The notes under the pieces are model-generated. The model had not been told where the DNA came from and did not search any database. It saw nothing but the letters and a program-made list of their open reading frames with translations. Below, piece by piece: positions 40,480 through 50,679 of a stretch of DNA of 64,000 bases; the first letter of the stretch is position 1, and each line of letters opens with the position of its first letter. The stretch covers positions 2,852,001 through 2,916,000 of the forward strand of contig CBDCDB010000008.1 of NCBI GenBank assembly GCA_965215315.1, in the 5' to 3' direction. The position numbers were made by a program, and so were the translations under genes. Source of the stretch: Truepera sp965215315 (GTDB taxonomy: Bacteria; Deinococcota; Deinococci; Deinococcales; Trueperaceae).

Positions 40480-43400
40480 TATACGCCGGGTTGCGGCTCG
40501 AGAAAAGCCGTCCACGTCTCAGGAAGGCGTTCCCCCAGCTCGGTAAAGCGTACTTTGGCCTCAACGTAGATGCGCCCCAGCGTTCGGTAGTTATCGCAGT
40601 TTCGCAGGGCTTTCAGAGTGAGTATAAGGTAGGTAAAGTTATAGGGATCGGCCTCGAGTAGCAGCCTTGCAACTCGGGCTGTTTCTTGCGGTTCCGTACC
40701 TAGTAAACGCTCAGCTTGCCCCAGGAGCGAAAGATAAAGGGATTCTCGTACCGTCTCAAACCAAGTTTCAACGCCTTCCAGATAAACGCCGCGCCACAGC
40801 GCAGTATCGGCGGTCTCAAGAAAGTTTTCGGCGTCGGACGTTACGCTGCCCAAACTGTAGCCTGTGTGCGTGGTCAAGATGATGTCACCTAGGTCTTTAC
40901 GAACGCTATGAACTAAGGTTTTAGGGCTCTGCACAGCTCTGAGTTCGTCTTCGTCGCCGTAAAGCGTACTCGGCAGCTCGAGCTTACTGACTTCAGCGCG
41001 CTGGGCTAGCCGTGCCCCGAGCAGCATGGCCAAAAGTTCCTGACGTTTGCGGCCCCGAATATCGTGCGTCTTTCCTTCACGCCTCAGTTGCATCGGTCCG
41101 AGAACGTCCAAACAAGCCTGAGATTGGGGCGTCCCAGCTGTTTCAGGATCTTTCGCCAGAGCCGGAAAATAACGCTTAGTAAGGTTGACGCCGTTCAGCA
41201 GGCCATGTTCTTCAAACCACGTCAGCCGTTTTCTTGCACCCTCGAGGTCACTAGGCGGTCTAGCTCGAGGCCGCACTTGGTCGCTTCTAACGCTAAGCCG
41301 TGCTGCTCAGCGAACCCACGTGCCAGAGAGAAAGCTTCACCCGCGTCACTCAAGCGGTCAAGCGCGTACAGAGCAAGTCCCCGTGCATAATGACTGTTGA
41401 CAACAGCCTCTAAGATATCTAGGCCGAGGGCGAGTTCGAGGGCTTCGTCCGCGCACGCCAAACCCTGACGCGGATTTCCCGGCCTCAGTCTCGGTGCGAG
41501 CGCGGGCAGAAACGGCCATCAGCCGAGAATTGACGGCAAAAGGCCGCGCTACCGCTTCCGCCTCGCGCGCATATTTAAGCGCCAGGAACGCGAAGGTGTG
41601 AGCCGACCAGTCGAGATACAGTCCGGCGAGTTGAGCGAGGACGTCAACGAGTTTGGGTTGCGGCCCGACGCGCCGGAACAGCTCGAGCGCGTCGGGCGAG
41701 ACCGTTTCCGTCCTTTCGTAATCCCCGAGTTCAAGGAGTACATAGCTCATCATAATGAGCGTCTCGGCGTAGTGGAGGCTTTTGCCTGCTTCGTTATAAA
41801 TAGCCAGGGCATGTTCCAAATCAGGCAGACTCTCGCGGAACTGCCCTTGTGACAACCGTGTGACCGAGCGGTTACGCAGGACGTTCGCGGTATCGGGCCC
41901 AGACCCGAGTTGGTCACGCAGCTCGAGTGCGCCACTAAACCATGTTTCTGCGCCCTCGTGATCGCCGCCGTAAAATCCGATAGCAGCTCTCGCCTCGAGG
42001 AGGTTACACCTGTCTACAGTATTCAAGGTTGCGTAGGCGGACACGTGGTCGATGAGTTCGAGCGCTCGAGCCGGTCGGCCCAGGTTGAGGTAGCCCCAAG
42101 CGACAAAATTGGCTGTTTCTCCGCTGCACGCAGTTTGCGCCTCCGGTTGGCCTTCCCAAAAAGCAATCCTCTCCTCATCTTTGTTCGCCAGGTAGAGAAG
42201 CCGAATGTACTGCGCCAACCATGCCGGACTCTCGAGCGTCTCTCGGGGCAACTGCCAGACGACTCTGTGCATTTTCTCGACTTCGCCCTGTCCTGCTAAC
42301 AAAGCGGCCCAGAGGTAGAGCGCCTCGGCAGGCTCGCTCAAATGCTGCGCCGCTTCTGCCGCTAGGCTGAGTGCGCGAGGAACGTCTACGCCTTCCAAAG
42401 CGCACGCTGCGCTTAGGGCCAAACGGCCCCTCGTCTCACCCTCAGTGCAGGGAACTTGGCGAGCAAGCGTCCTGCGGCGAGTTCATCTTCGTTTGTACGT
42501 GCGGCCTGTGCCACTCGGGTCAGTAACGAAAGCGTCTCTTCGTTTCCCAAGCCTGCACCTTCTATAAAAAGTTCGGCTTGCTCAGGTATATCTTTGAGCA
42601 CCGTGAGGGCGCGCCGTGCAAGGTGACATTTGCGCTCCGGCTCGACCGTTTTAAGCGCAACTTTACGGAAGAGCGGGTGGGCAAAATCGTCCCCTCGAAA
42701 GAGCCCCTGCCGCGAGAGTTCTTTAAGTGCTAATCTGCAATTCTTGCGGCGTCACGCGGGCGACCTGCGACCACACCTCGGCTGTAGCGTCACGCGGCAA
42801 CAGCGCCCTGGCCTCGAGAACATCACTGTGCAGGGGCTCCGTTCGTGCCTGGCCCACGAGTTGTGCAATGAGTGCTTCGACGGTTGTCGGCATCGCGCCC
42901 TGGGGCGGCGTGCGCTAGTGCCAGTGTTTCCCGTCGCTCCACAAAAAGCCTTGCTTGGTCAGGTAACGCAAATACTCGAGCGTATAGAGAGGGTTCCCGG
43001 CGGCTTTACTGTAGAGCTAGTGCGCCGTCTCTAACGGTGGTTCAGCGCCTAAGGTGCGCCCCAGCAGCCTGCACAACGCGCTTTCCGATAACGGCAAGAG
43101 CTGAACCGGTGTAAAAGGTTCCAGCAGCTCCCGGCGGCTCGTGACGACAAGACCCGCACCCTTGGTTCGTAAAACGACCCGGGCAAGCTCATAAATCAGC
43201 GCCTGCCTTGCCGGGTCAACCTCATGAACGTCCTCGAGGTGCAGCACGAAGGGCGCTAGACTAGCAAAAACCGCCCCCAGCGAAGCCGTCACACCGGTGT
43301 TTTCAAGTGCTTCGCCTTCTGCCAAGCGCGTCAGTGTGTACGCGGCCCAAAGCGGTAACGTTTTGGGTCTAGGTAAATCTCGGGCGAGCGTGGCCAGAGT

Positions 43401-43547
43401 GACGGTCGCGTGGAAGCTCGAGCTGCGGCACGCCAGCGGTTGCAACAGCGCCCTGACCTGATAGCTTTTGCCGACACCGGCGTCACCCCACACACCTAGA
43501 GCGACACCCTGACGTTTGAGCAGAACAGGTCTGAGACTGTGCCACAT
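40458..43547 (-). pseudogene. Decayed STAND/BTAD-like transcriptional regulator (ATPase + TPR + winged helix)
   Basis: About 1030 codons. N-terminal ATPase (WGDAGVGKSYQVRALLQPL, FVLHLEDVHEVDPA), then TAG at 43017-43019 (LETAH/LYSKAAGNPLYTLEYL) and TAG at 42915-42917 (GKHWH/RTPPQGAMPTT). Frameshifts near 42737, 42440, 41480 and 41260 follow. The middle is TPR-like (YLNLGRPARALELIDH, WFSGALELRDQLG). The C-terminal 200 residues hold a winged-helix (DIRGRKRQELLAMLLGARLAQ). The last codons and stop come from MITE A. Trp would fit both amber sites. Probably nonfunctional. Confidence 0.85.
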
Positions 43548-43664
43548 CGTAGCGTTAGATTACTCGTATCTGGACAAAATGCAAAAGGTATTTTTTTTGA
43601 CCGGGACAACCTTCATGGTAAGAGCGAGCTATTTCTCGCCAATCGTGCCTTGTTCAGCCTTAAA

Positions 43665-44159
43665 TCATCCAACGGCTAGAGGCGGGCCTAGCAGCGTCAT
43701 GCCGTGAGCCTGCCACAGTTCGGGATCTTGCGGCGGCATCGCGTTAGCCTTCGTAACTTCACGAAAAAACGCTTCCATCTTGCCTGCGGGCATAAAGGTG
43801 ATGAGCATTCTGCCGCGCCCCTCACCCACAAACGCCCAGACATGCGGCACCTTACGCGGCGCGAGGAGAGAATCACCAGGGTTTAGACGAAACGGCTCGT
43901 CGCCTACTTTGAGGATGAACTCGCCCTCGAGGGCGTAAAACCACTCGTCTTGCTCCATATGCAGGTGCCGCGCGGGGCCGCCCTTATGGTGAAAGGTGTT
44001 CTCGAGCACCAGCAGGTCACTACCCTCACCGGGCGTCACTTTGAAGTCGATACGGCTTACCCCGAGTCCTCGGTGTTCGCCAAAACGGTCTACGCCTGCG
44101 GGCAGATACAAGGCGTGCGTGGGCGGAACGTTTTTGGCTGTGTAAGAAGCTGTGTTCAT
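43665..44159 (-). CDS. Cupin-domain protein
   Basis: A 164-residue single cupin. Motif 1 GGPARHLHMEQDEWFYALEGEF gives the His-x-His-x(4)-Glu-like metal set, motif 2 RKVPHVWAFVGEGRGRMLITF the last His. Functions range from dioxygenase to isomerase; not assignable. Separated by two bases from the VTT-protein gene. Confidence 0.88.
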   Translation of the reverse strand: MNTASYTAKNVPPTHALYLPAGVDRFGEHRGLGVSRIDFKVTPGEGSDLLVLENTFHHKGGPARHLHMEQDEWFYALEGEFILKVGDEPFRLNPGDSLLAPRKVPHVWAFVGEGRGRMLITFMPAGKMEAFFREVTKANAMPPQDPELWQAHGMTLLGPPLAVG

Positions 44160-44161
44160 CG

Positions 44162-44890
44162 CTACCTCTTTTCTTCTTGCTCAAGCTGAACCAGATCACG
44201 TAGGCCAAGCCAGTTCGCGCGAATGAGCCGGGCAAGAACCAACAGGCTCAGCGCCGCGACAACGGACAAACCGAGCGCGAGTACCGGGTTCAGCACCATC
44301 GCGCGACCTAAGAAGGTAAGCAAAAAAGGGATCATGCCCAGGAGCGTTGCAGCGGCGTAGAGGGGTAGGTTCAGCCCTGTTACGCCGGACGCGTAGTTCA
44401 CTATATCGAACGGCACTACTGGCAAAAGCCGCGAGATAAAGACGATCCAGCTGAGGTAGAACGCCCCTTCTGCCCGTGAGAAAGTCACCACCTTACCTGT
44501 GAGGCTTCGCATCGCCGAGCGCCCCAGCGTCCGCCCCGGATAATAGGCGATTAAGCTACCTAAAAAGCCCCCTGCCACGGTATATACGCCGCCCAGCAGA
44601 GAACCCCACACCAGCCCCGCCGCTACTGCTAACGGCACCCCCGGTAACTGACTCACCACAACGCTCAAGGTGAGCAGTCCGATATAGCTGATGGGTCCCC
44701 GCAGGCCCAAGCTGCGCACATAGTGCTCGAGAACCTGCGGGTCGGAGAGGTCAAGCCCTGCGCGTTGTAACCGCCAAGCAACCAGCCCCGCGAGCGCCAG
44801 CACCAACGCGAGGAGGTTGGAAACGCTAGCGAGCGACCTCAGCCGGTGCCTTATGAGCACACGCTTCGGGTGTTTCTTGGGTGAAGTCAT
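44162..44890 (-). CDS. TVP38/TMEM64 (VTT/DedA-like) membrane protein
   Basis: A 242-residue inner-membrane protein. SQLPGVPLAVAAGLVWGSLLGGVYTVAGGFLGSLIAYYPGR and FISRLLPVVPFDIVNYASGVTGLN are the VTT-domain hallmarks. Members act in lipid scrambling/undecaprenyl phosphate handling. The ATG region has TAAGGTG upstream. Confidence 0.92.
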   Translation of the reverse strand: MTSPKKHPKRVLIRHRLRSLASVSNLLALVLALAGLVAWRLQRAGLDLSDPQVLEHYVRSLGLRGPISYIGLLTLSVVVSQLPGVPLAVAAGLVWGSLLGGVYTVAGGFLGSLIAYYPGRTLGRSAMRSLTGKVVTFSRAEGAFYLSWIVFISRLLPVVPFDIVNYASGVTGLNLPLYAAATLLGMIPFLLTFLGRAMVLNPVLALGLSVVAALSLLVLARLIRANWLGLRDLVQLEQEEKR

Positions 44891-45204
44891 AAGGTGTTGC
44901 TCCTTATACTCGAGACTATTTTGCTCATCGTATGCTGCTTACTCAAGTCATTTAGTCCTCCTTTTGTAGTCAGACCTCCCTGGCTAAAGGGTAGTCAGCC
45001 TTCGGTTAGCTTCGGGTTAGCTTTTAGGCGTAGTTTGAAGTCTGCAAAACTTCTGTTTCGGTTCAGCCGACCCTGGCAAAAGCGTCAGCGTACTCGAAAA
45101 TCTGAGACTGAACACGTCGCGCACTACGAGGTGCTTACAGCGCCAGCCAAGCTTCTCTCGTCAAGACCAAGCTGCGCCCTGTAGAGTAGAGCAGAGGAGT
45201 TTTT
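44891..45204. other. Intergenic region without supported gene
   Basis: 314 bases between divergent genes. It has a short direct repeat (TTCGGTTAGC/TTCGGGTTAGC near 45000-45020). A 96-codon open frame here has no ribosome site and no domain-like features, and was rejected. Confidence 0.55.
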
Positions 45205-46584
45205 ATGAATCAGGTTTTCAAGGGGCTGTCTCGGTCTTTGCTGCTATGCGTTACGCTGTGTTTTGTGAGCGCCACCGCCCAAACTGAGATAAGCACTACG
45301 GCAGCGACAACTCAAGCAGACTTCGTTTTCGGCGACCCTCTCCCTGACGCGCCTGAACTCGCGCCGCGCGGCCCTTACAGCGTCGGCGTCCGCACCGTAA
45401 AAACGGTAAACCCTGACCAGTTGGACGTGTTAGCCGTCACGCCGCAGAATCCGAACCCGCGTTATGACCGCCCGCTGACCGTAGAGGTCTTTTACCCCGG
45501 CAGCGTGCCGGAAGGTCAACAAGCGCTGACGACCTACCGTGACGTTTACGGCTTCGGCCCGAACAATCCCGACAGGCCCAATGACCCTTTGACCTTTGCC
45601 GGGCGCGCCCTCAGGGACGCTGCGCCGGACAAAAGTGCTGCGCCATATCCGCTCATTGTACTCTCACACGGGTATCCGGGCTCGAGGCTGATGATGACGT
45701 ATCTGGCTGAAAACTTGGCCTCTAAAGGCTATGTAGTTGCCGCCATCGCGCACACCGACTCGACTTTTGGTAATGTGGGCGCGTTCGCCAGCACGCTCGT
45801 CAACCGTGCCAAAGACCAGCTTTTTGTGATAGACGAGATGGCCCGCCGGGGTGACGGTGACGGCTTTCTGGGCGGCTTACTCGGCGCGGAGAACACCGCT
45901 ATTATCGGCTATTCGATGGGCGGGTACGGGGCGCTCAATTCGGCAGGTGCAGGGTACAGCGAAGCAGCGGCCTCGTTTCCGGGACTTCCGGGGGGCGCTT
46001 TAGAACCGCGTATCACCGGCAATTTCGAGCCCGACCCGCGGATCAAAGCGGTGGTAGCGTTTGCGCCGTGGGGCGCAGAAGCGGCGCTGGGCTTCGTCGG
46101 CATCCCCAACCTGAGCTTTTTCGAGCCGGACGGCCTCGAGGGTCTCCGCGTCCCGACGATGTTTGTTGTCGGCAGTCAAGATGACGTGTCGGGCTATGAG
46201 GGCGGCGTTAAAAGTTTGTTTGAAGGTGCCGTCAACGCCGAGCGGTACCTGCTCGTATATGAAAATGCCCGCCACAACGTCGCGCCGAACCCGCCGCTTG
46301 CAACCGCGCCGAACTTAGACGAGTATTCACGTTACGCCGAGTTCGTCTGGGACGCGCGGCGGATTAACAACGTCAATCAGCATTTTGTTACGGCGTTTTT
46401 GGACGGAGAACTTAAAGGCAAAAAGATGGATAAATATTTGGGGCTCATCCAAAACTCAAACGACGGCGTGTATGCCCAAAACGAAGATGGCAGTTTTGCC
46501 CCTGAACACACGTACTGGACGGGGTTTCAGGAGCGCACTGCTTTGGGGATGCAGTTCTATCACGAAGCTGCTGCCGGAAAATAA
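45205..46584 (+). CDS. Secreted alpha/beta hydrolase (dienelactone hydrolase/PAF-acetylhydrolase-like)
   Basis: A 459-residue protein with signal peptide (1-26, ending ATAQ). The fold elements are PLIVLSHGYPGSRLMMTYLAENL (oxyanion region), IIGYSMGGYGALN (nucleophile Ser), FVVGSQDDVSGYE (Asp) and YENARHNVAPNPP (His). Esterase or lipase outside the membrane is likely. GGAG lies six bases before the ATG. Confidence 0.88.
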   Translation: MNQVFKGLSRSLLLCVTLCFVSATAQTEISTTAATTQADFVFGDPLPDAPELAPRGPYSVGVRTVKTVNPDQLDVLAVTPQNPNPRYDRPLTVEVFYPGSVPEGQQALTTYRDVYGFGPNNPDRPNDPLTFAGRALRDAAPDKSAAPYPLIVLSHGYPGSRLMMTYLAENLASKGYVVAAIAHTDSTFGNVGAFASTLVNRAKDQLFVIDEMARRGDGDGFLGGLLGAENTAIIGYSMGGYGALNSAGAGYSEAAASFPGLPGGALEPRITGNFEPDPRIKAVVAFAPWGAEAALGFVGIPNLSFFEPDGLEGLRVPTMFVVGSQDDVSGYEGGVKSLFEGAVNAERYLLVYENARHNVAPNPPLATAPNLDEYSRYAEFVWDARRINNVNQHFVTAFLDGELKGKKMDKYLGLIQNSNDGVYAQNEDGSFAPEHTYWTGFQERTALGMQFYHEAAAGK

Positions 46585-46841
46585 CTCCGACGCCGTAAAC
46601 CTATTCAGGGCCGCAAACCCGGTTTTAGAAGGTTATCAAGCTTTTTGTAAGGCACCGTCACGGCGAACTTTCCCTGCGCGTAGGGGCCGACGGCTTAGGG
46701 GGCGAAGGTGAACTCGAGCCCTCTGCCCGTCAAGGTAAACACATCCAAATCCCGCTCGCTCAGGTCTACGCTGCCGTCTTCTATCCACGCGGCGCGGCGG
46801 GCGCGGAGTTTACGGTTCACTTCTTTTAGCAAGAGGTGGTA

Positions 46842-48033
46842 CTACATTGTCAGCGAAGAGTTGACCCATAGCAACACAGTGTCTAAAGTAAGCGAATGAA
46901 AAAGCGCTATGGAATCAAGCTGAGTAAAATACAAAGGCAAGAGCTCGAACGGCTAACAAAAGCGGGAGCGTGCCGGGTGAGGGTGTACAAACGGGCTAGG
47001 GCACTGTTACTGGCGGATGCCGGGGTAAGTGACGCCGAGATTCTCAAGCAAGCAGATATCAGTTTGGCAACGCTCAAGAGGATCCGCAAACGTTTTTGCG
47101 AAAGCCAGAGTAACGTCCAAGAGGTAGTAGCGGACAAGCCCAAACCAGGACGCCCAAGTCGCTTTAGTGGTGAACAGCGAGCGAAGATTACCGCTTTAGC
47201 ATGTAGTGAGGCTCCTGAAGGCAGAAGCAGATGGACACTGAGACTGTTAGCGGATAAAGCTGTCGAGCTGGGCTTGGTTGAGACTGTTTCGCATGAGGGG
47301 GTCAGCGAGATACTGAAAAAAACGAGCTCAAACCCCACCTAAAGCGGTGTTGGTGTTTGGGCAAGCTCACCTCTGCGTTCATTTGGCAAATGGAGCGGGT
47401 GCTTGATACTTACGCTCAGCCTTATGACCCCGACTATCCGGTACTTTGTTTTGATGAACGACCTTGTTATCTGATTGAACAGACCTTACAACCTGTAGCG
47501 ATGAAAGCAGGCCAGGTCAAACGCGAGGACTACCATTATAAAGTCACGGCAAGTTGTTCAGTGCTCTTAGCGGTCGAGCCGCTTACCGGCAGGCGTTGGA
47601 CTAGGCTCTATGACCACCGCCGACGGCAGGAATACACCGACTTTATGCAGTACTTAACGCAACAGTTCCCTCAAGCGCAGAAAATCAGGCTGGTGCAGGA
47701 TAATCTCAACACCCATAACCCAGGCTCGTTTTATGCTGCTCTAGCACCGCAAGCTGCCTTCGAACTTGCCCAGCAGTTTGAGATGATTCATACCCCTAAG
47801 CACGCTTCTTGGCTTAACATGGCTGAACTTGAATTCTCCGCTTTAAGCAAACAGTGCCTAGACCGGCGCATTGCTCAACGTGACCGCCTTGAAACTGAAC
47901 TTAACGCTTGGCAAACAGAGCGCAATCAAGCCCAAGTTAAGCTCAACTGGCAATTCTCCAAAGAAGCGGCTAGACACACCTTCAAACGTGCCTATACAGA
48001 GGTGAAGGTGTCAGTACCTCGCTGACAGTGTAG
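46842..48033 (+). mobile_element. IS630-family insertion sequence, copy 1 (1192 bp)
   Basis: Ends CTACATTGTCAGCGA and TCGCTGACAGTGTAG (one mismatch), flanked by TA target duplications at 46840-46841 and 48034-48035. It carries one two-frame transposase. It contains no CTCGAG, unlike the host DNA. The intact transposase suggests it may be active. Confidence 0.95.
46896..48025 (+). CDS. IS630-family transposase made by -1 frameshifting
   Basis: orfA (46896-47342) gives the helix-turn-helix half (ILKQADISLATLKRIRKRF). orfB gives the DDE half: Asp in PVLCFDERPCYL, Asp in IRLVQDNLNTHNP, Glu in ASWLNMAELEFSAL. A run of seven A at 47316-47322 lets ribosomes slip -1 (LKK-T to LKK-NELKPHLKRCWCLGKL), fusing them into ~376 residues, the usual IS630 size. 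A separate orfB start is also possible. Confidence 0.9.
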
Positions 48034-48928
48034 TACGCTGCACTCTCTAAAAACAGGTCTTTAAGCCCTAAGCGCGCAACCCTTTTGCCGCTCCGGTAAA
48101 AGTTCAGGCTACGGTACACGGTGTTGGGGTGTGCCCCGCCGGTGTAGTATGAGGTGGTCTCGAGCAAACTCAAGGTGTCGTCGGTTAAGAAGGTAGGCTC
48201 TAGTACGCTTTCATAGCTGTAAGGGTCAAAAAAGTCGCTGTTTACGGCAACCTGCTGGGCGTCCCGAATAAACGAGGCGACCGGCGTGTTGACAAATCTT
48301 GCTAGTTGCCCGTTTAGTCTGTCCCACGGTGCGACGAGCCAAAAAGGAGTTTCGGTGCGCATCTGTAAAAATGACCCCTGTTCAGTGCGGCGCAGCGTAT
48401 AAGACGCGGCGAACGTCAGGTTAAAAAGCGTTCTGTTCCATGGCGTCCCGGAAAATGTCCGGGTTTAGAAAACCGCTCGGGCAAGCGTCCGGTGAGGTTT
48501 AGTCCGGCACCTTGTAGGTGGACGTCTCCGGCTTGCGTCTGCTTGCCTGAGAGGTTTCGGGGCGGTGTACCCAGGAGCTTCCCGGTCACTCTGGTGGGGG
48601 AGAGGGTCAGCTCGAGCTGCACGGGTTCTCCCGCGAGTTTACCCGTCAATAGGTAGCGTGCTGGTGCGACCTGAGCCGCCGCGCTGCCGAGCAGCGTATT
48701 GAGCGCCAGACCTAACGTCAGTCCGGTCAGCCATCTAAAAAGCAGATGCACGCATACCTCCCGAGCCAAGTGTGCGGCGTGTCTGGGCCGCTGCACCGAC
48801 ACACCATATGTGCAAAGTGTGAGCTACTTCACAGATAATTCGACTTTGTAAGCGTCACGCTCATACCAAAGCCTGTTACACTCTCTTTAGAGGTACAACC
48901 GGTTTACGGCACCTCTGAAAGGGGAACG

Positions 48929-49387
48929 ATGCGCCGCATTTTACGCCACACTTTACTCCTCTGGAGCCTGCTGGGACTCCTTGTGGGTTGTGGTCAGCTT
49001 TCGGGGGGAACTGCTGGGGAAACCGGAAGTATTTCAGGAACAATTACTGCGCCTCCCGGCAGAGACGTTGCGGGCACGCAGGTCTTCGCCTGTTATGAAG
49101 ATGCGCGCAGCTGCGCCAGATTAGGAACCACCGAAATTACGGTAGCGGCAGGTTCTGCGCCGTACCAGCTCAGCGGTTTGCCGGTAGGAAATTACAGCGT
49201 TTACGCGCTTAAAGAGACGCCCGGTGAAGCTTACGCCGGATGGTACGCGTCACCTTCGGATGTGGGCAAGCGGGTGCTCGTTACGCCGCTCGCTACGGGC
49301 GTTGACATCAAGCTTCGCGCCTTTACCGGGACGCCACCCGTCAACCTCTCACGAGCTATCCAAGAACTCCGCGCCGAAACGCCGTAA
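48929..49387 (+). CDS. Lipoprotein with carboxypeptidase-regulatory-like domain
   Basis: A 152-residue lipoprotein: lipobox LLGLLVGC (Cys21), then SISGTITAPPGRDVAGTQVFAC and YQLSGLPVGNYSVYALKE, the CarboxypepD_reg-like beta sandwich. Likely an anchored structural or binding module. A GGGGAA ribosome site precedes the ATG. Confidence 0.85.
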   Translation: MRRILRHTLLLWSLLGLLVGCGQLSGGTAGETGSISGTITAPPGRDVAGTQVFACYEDARSCARLGTTEITVAAGSAPYQLSGLPVGNYSVYALKETPGEAYAGWYASPSDVGKRVLVTPLATGVDIKLRAFTGTPPVNLSRAIQELRAETP

Positions 49388-49400
49388 AGCTCGAGCTACC

Positions 49401-50054
49401 CTAAACTTTGGGCCGGGGTACGGAAAATACCCGGCCCAAAGTGCTGTATTCAGCTCGCCCGAGCCGCGCGATAGGCTGCAAATGTTCTGCTACGATAAGA
49501 CCGTCTTCACCGAGCAGTTCACGCCTGACCTGAACCGCGACAACTTGCCCCAGCACCATTGTCGAACCGGAATCTTTAACCTCGGTAAGTTGTGAGACGC
49601 GGCACTCTAGAGCAACCGGGGCCGCCCCTACGCGCGGCGGAGTGACGAGGCTCGAGGCGACCGCTTCCAGCCCTGCCTGCGCGAACTCGTCAACCCCGTG
49701 CGCCCACGCCCCCGAGGTGTGGTTGAGCGCTTCGGCAAGGGATTCATCAGCTAGATTGACGACGAACGCGCCGGTATCCTGGGCATTTTTGAGCGAATCT
49801 TTCGGTGAACCGTCCTGCCGCCGACCCGGAGCGAACATCACCGTAAAAGGGTCGCTCGCTACCGCGTTAAAAAACGAATACGGCGCGAGGTTGAGGACGC
49901 CTTCTTTGGAGACCGTGCTGACCCACGCAATCGGGCGCGGGATGAGGGCGCTCGTCAGGAGGCCGTAAACGTCTTTAGCGTCTAGCTCTGCTACTGTAAA
50001 CGTCGTGGTGCCTTTGATGTCCGTATCTTTCGCGGTGATTCTTGCGTCAGGCAC
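49401..50054 (-). CDS. Flavin reductase-like (FMN-binding split barrel) protein
   Basis: A 217-residue DIM6/NTAB-family protein. SALIPRPIAWVSTVSKEGVLNLAPYSFFNAVASDPFTVMF and AFVVNLADESLAEALNHTSGAW bind FMN; likely an NAD(P)H:flavin oxidoreductase feeding a monooxygenase. I choose GTG at 50054 (GAAGGGG upstream, 8-bp overlap with the hydrolase) over an ATG 33 bases earlier that would overlap by 41 bp. Confidence 0.87.
   Translation of the reverse strand: MPDARITAKDTDIKGTTTFTVAELDAKDVYGLLTSALIPRPIAWVSTVSKEGVLNLAPYSFFNAVASDPFTVMFAPGRRQDGSPKDSLKNAQDTGAFVVNLADESLAEALNHTSGAWAHGVDEFAQAGLEAVASSLVTPPRVGAAPVALECRVSQLTEVKDSGSTMVLGQVVAVQVRRELLGEDGLIVAEHLQPIARLGRAEYSTLGRVFSVPRPKV
49406..49441. terminator. 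Long hairpin at convergent gene ends
   Basis: CTTTGGGCCGGG-loop-CCCGGCCCAAAG, a 12-bp perfect stem. It overlaps the last codons of the flavin reductase gene and lacks a T tract, so it may be a factor-dependent or weak terminator. Confidence 0.55.
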
Positions 50055-50679
50055 GCCGCGCCCCTTCGATAATAAGGTTGGCTGCACCTATTTCTTCTTC
50101 GTTTAAGGTGTGGCCCATCCCCGGATAGATACGTGCGTCTACCCTTGCGCCGAGGTTGCTCAGTACGCCCGCCGAGAGCATCACCCGCGCTTCGGGGATG
50201 TGCGCGTCTACGGAGCCGCAGCCCAAAAAGGCCGGCGTGTCGCCGAGTGAACCCTGATACTCGTACATGCCTCCGTCCGGCCCAATCAGCCCACCGGACA
50301 GGGCCACCACGCCGCCGTAAACCGCAGGATTACGGGCAACAAACTCAGCGGCCAAACATGCACCCTGCGAAAAGCCCAGCAGCACGATGTTTTCACGGGC
50401 AAACCCGGCTGCCTCCAGGTCTGCAAGGGCGTCCTCCACTGCTTGAAGCGCCTCTGACAAATAAGGTTCGTTCTGCTCTAAAGGCTCTAGAAACGACTTG
50501 GGATACCAGGCGTTGTTTTCAGCTTGCGGCGCGGCGTAGATGACGTTATCGGTTTCTAAAGCGTCGGTCAGGCCGAGAATACCGTCCGCCGAGTCACCGC
50601 GTCCGTGCAGGAGCAAAACGGCAGCTTTTGCGGTTTCGGGAACGCCTGCAAAGGTAAGTTTGTGTCCGTCGTGCGCCAT
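50047..50679 (-). CDS. Phospholipase/carboxylesterase-type alpha/beta hydrolase
   Basis: A 210-residue YpfH/carboxylesterase-type hydrolase: AAVLLLHGRGDSADGIL, nucleophile IVLLGFSQGACLAAEF, Asp in FLGCGSVDAHIPEAR and His in YPGMGHTLNEEE. The ATG is chosen because homology begins there and it overlaps the stop of an 18-codon leader ORF (TAATG). Confidence 0.88.
   Translation of the reverse strand: MAHDGHKLTFAGVPETAKAAVLLLHGRGDSADGILGLTDALETDNVIYAAPQAENNAWYPKSFLEPLEQNEPYLSEALQAVEDALADLEAAGFARENIVLLGFSQGACLAAEFVARNPAVYGGVVALSGGLIGPDGGMYEYQGSLGDTPAFLGCGSVDAHIPEARVMLSAGVLSNLGARVDARIYPGMGHTLNEEEIGAANLIIEGARRA

Larger units (their letters stand above)
46605..48802 (-). pseudogene. Secreted DUF3298/RsiV-like protein gene split by IS630
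   Basis: N-terminal signal peptide and beta domain (48802-48416, VHLLFRWLTGLTLGLALN...AAAQ), a frameshift near 48410-48480, then the DUF3298 domain (LSLLETTSYYTGGAHPNTVYRSLNFY, LKDLFLESAAY). IS630 copy 1 is inserted at the TA of that Tyr codon. Beyond it the frame resumes exactly (HLLLKEVNRKLRARRAAW ... AVGPYAQGKFAVTVPYKKL) and ends at 46605, with one TAA at 46695-46697 where Tyr is usual. So decay began with insertion or preceded it. Confidence 0.87.

Noticed and set aside
5637..43019. A changed genetic code or stop-codon recoding (TAG or TGA as Trp/Gln)
   Set aside because: Many intact genes here end in TAG or TGA (potD, menC, LysR, proB-side GNAT) and use TGG and CAG normally. The broken genes also carry frameshifts, which recoding would not explain.
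44894..45184. Open frame of 96 codons between the VTT-protein and hydrolase genes
   Set aside because: No ribosome site, no domain-like sequence, basic low-quality composition, and it occupies the divergent promoter region.
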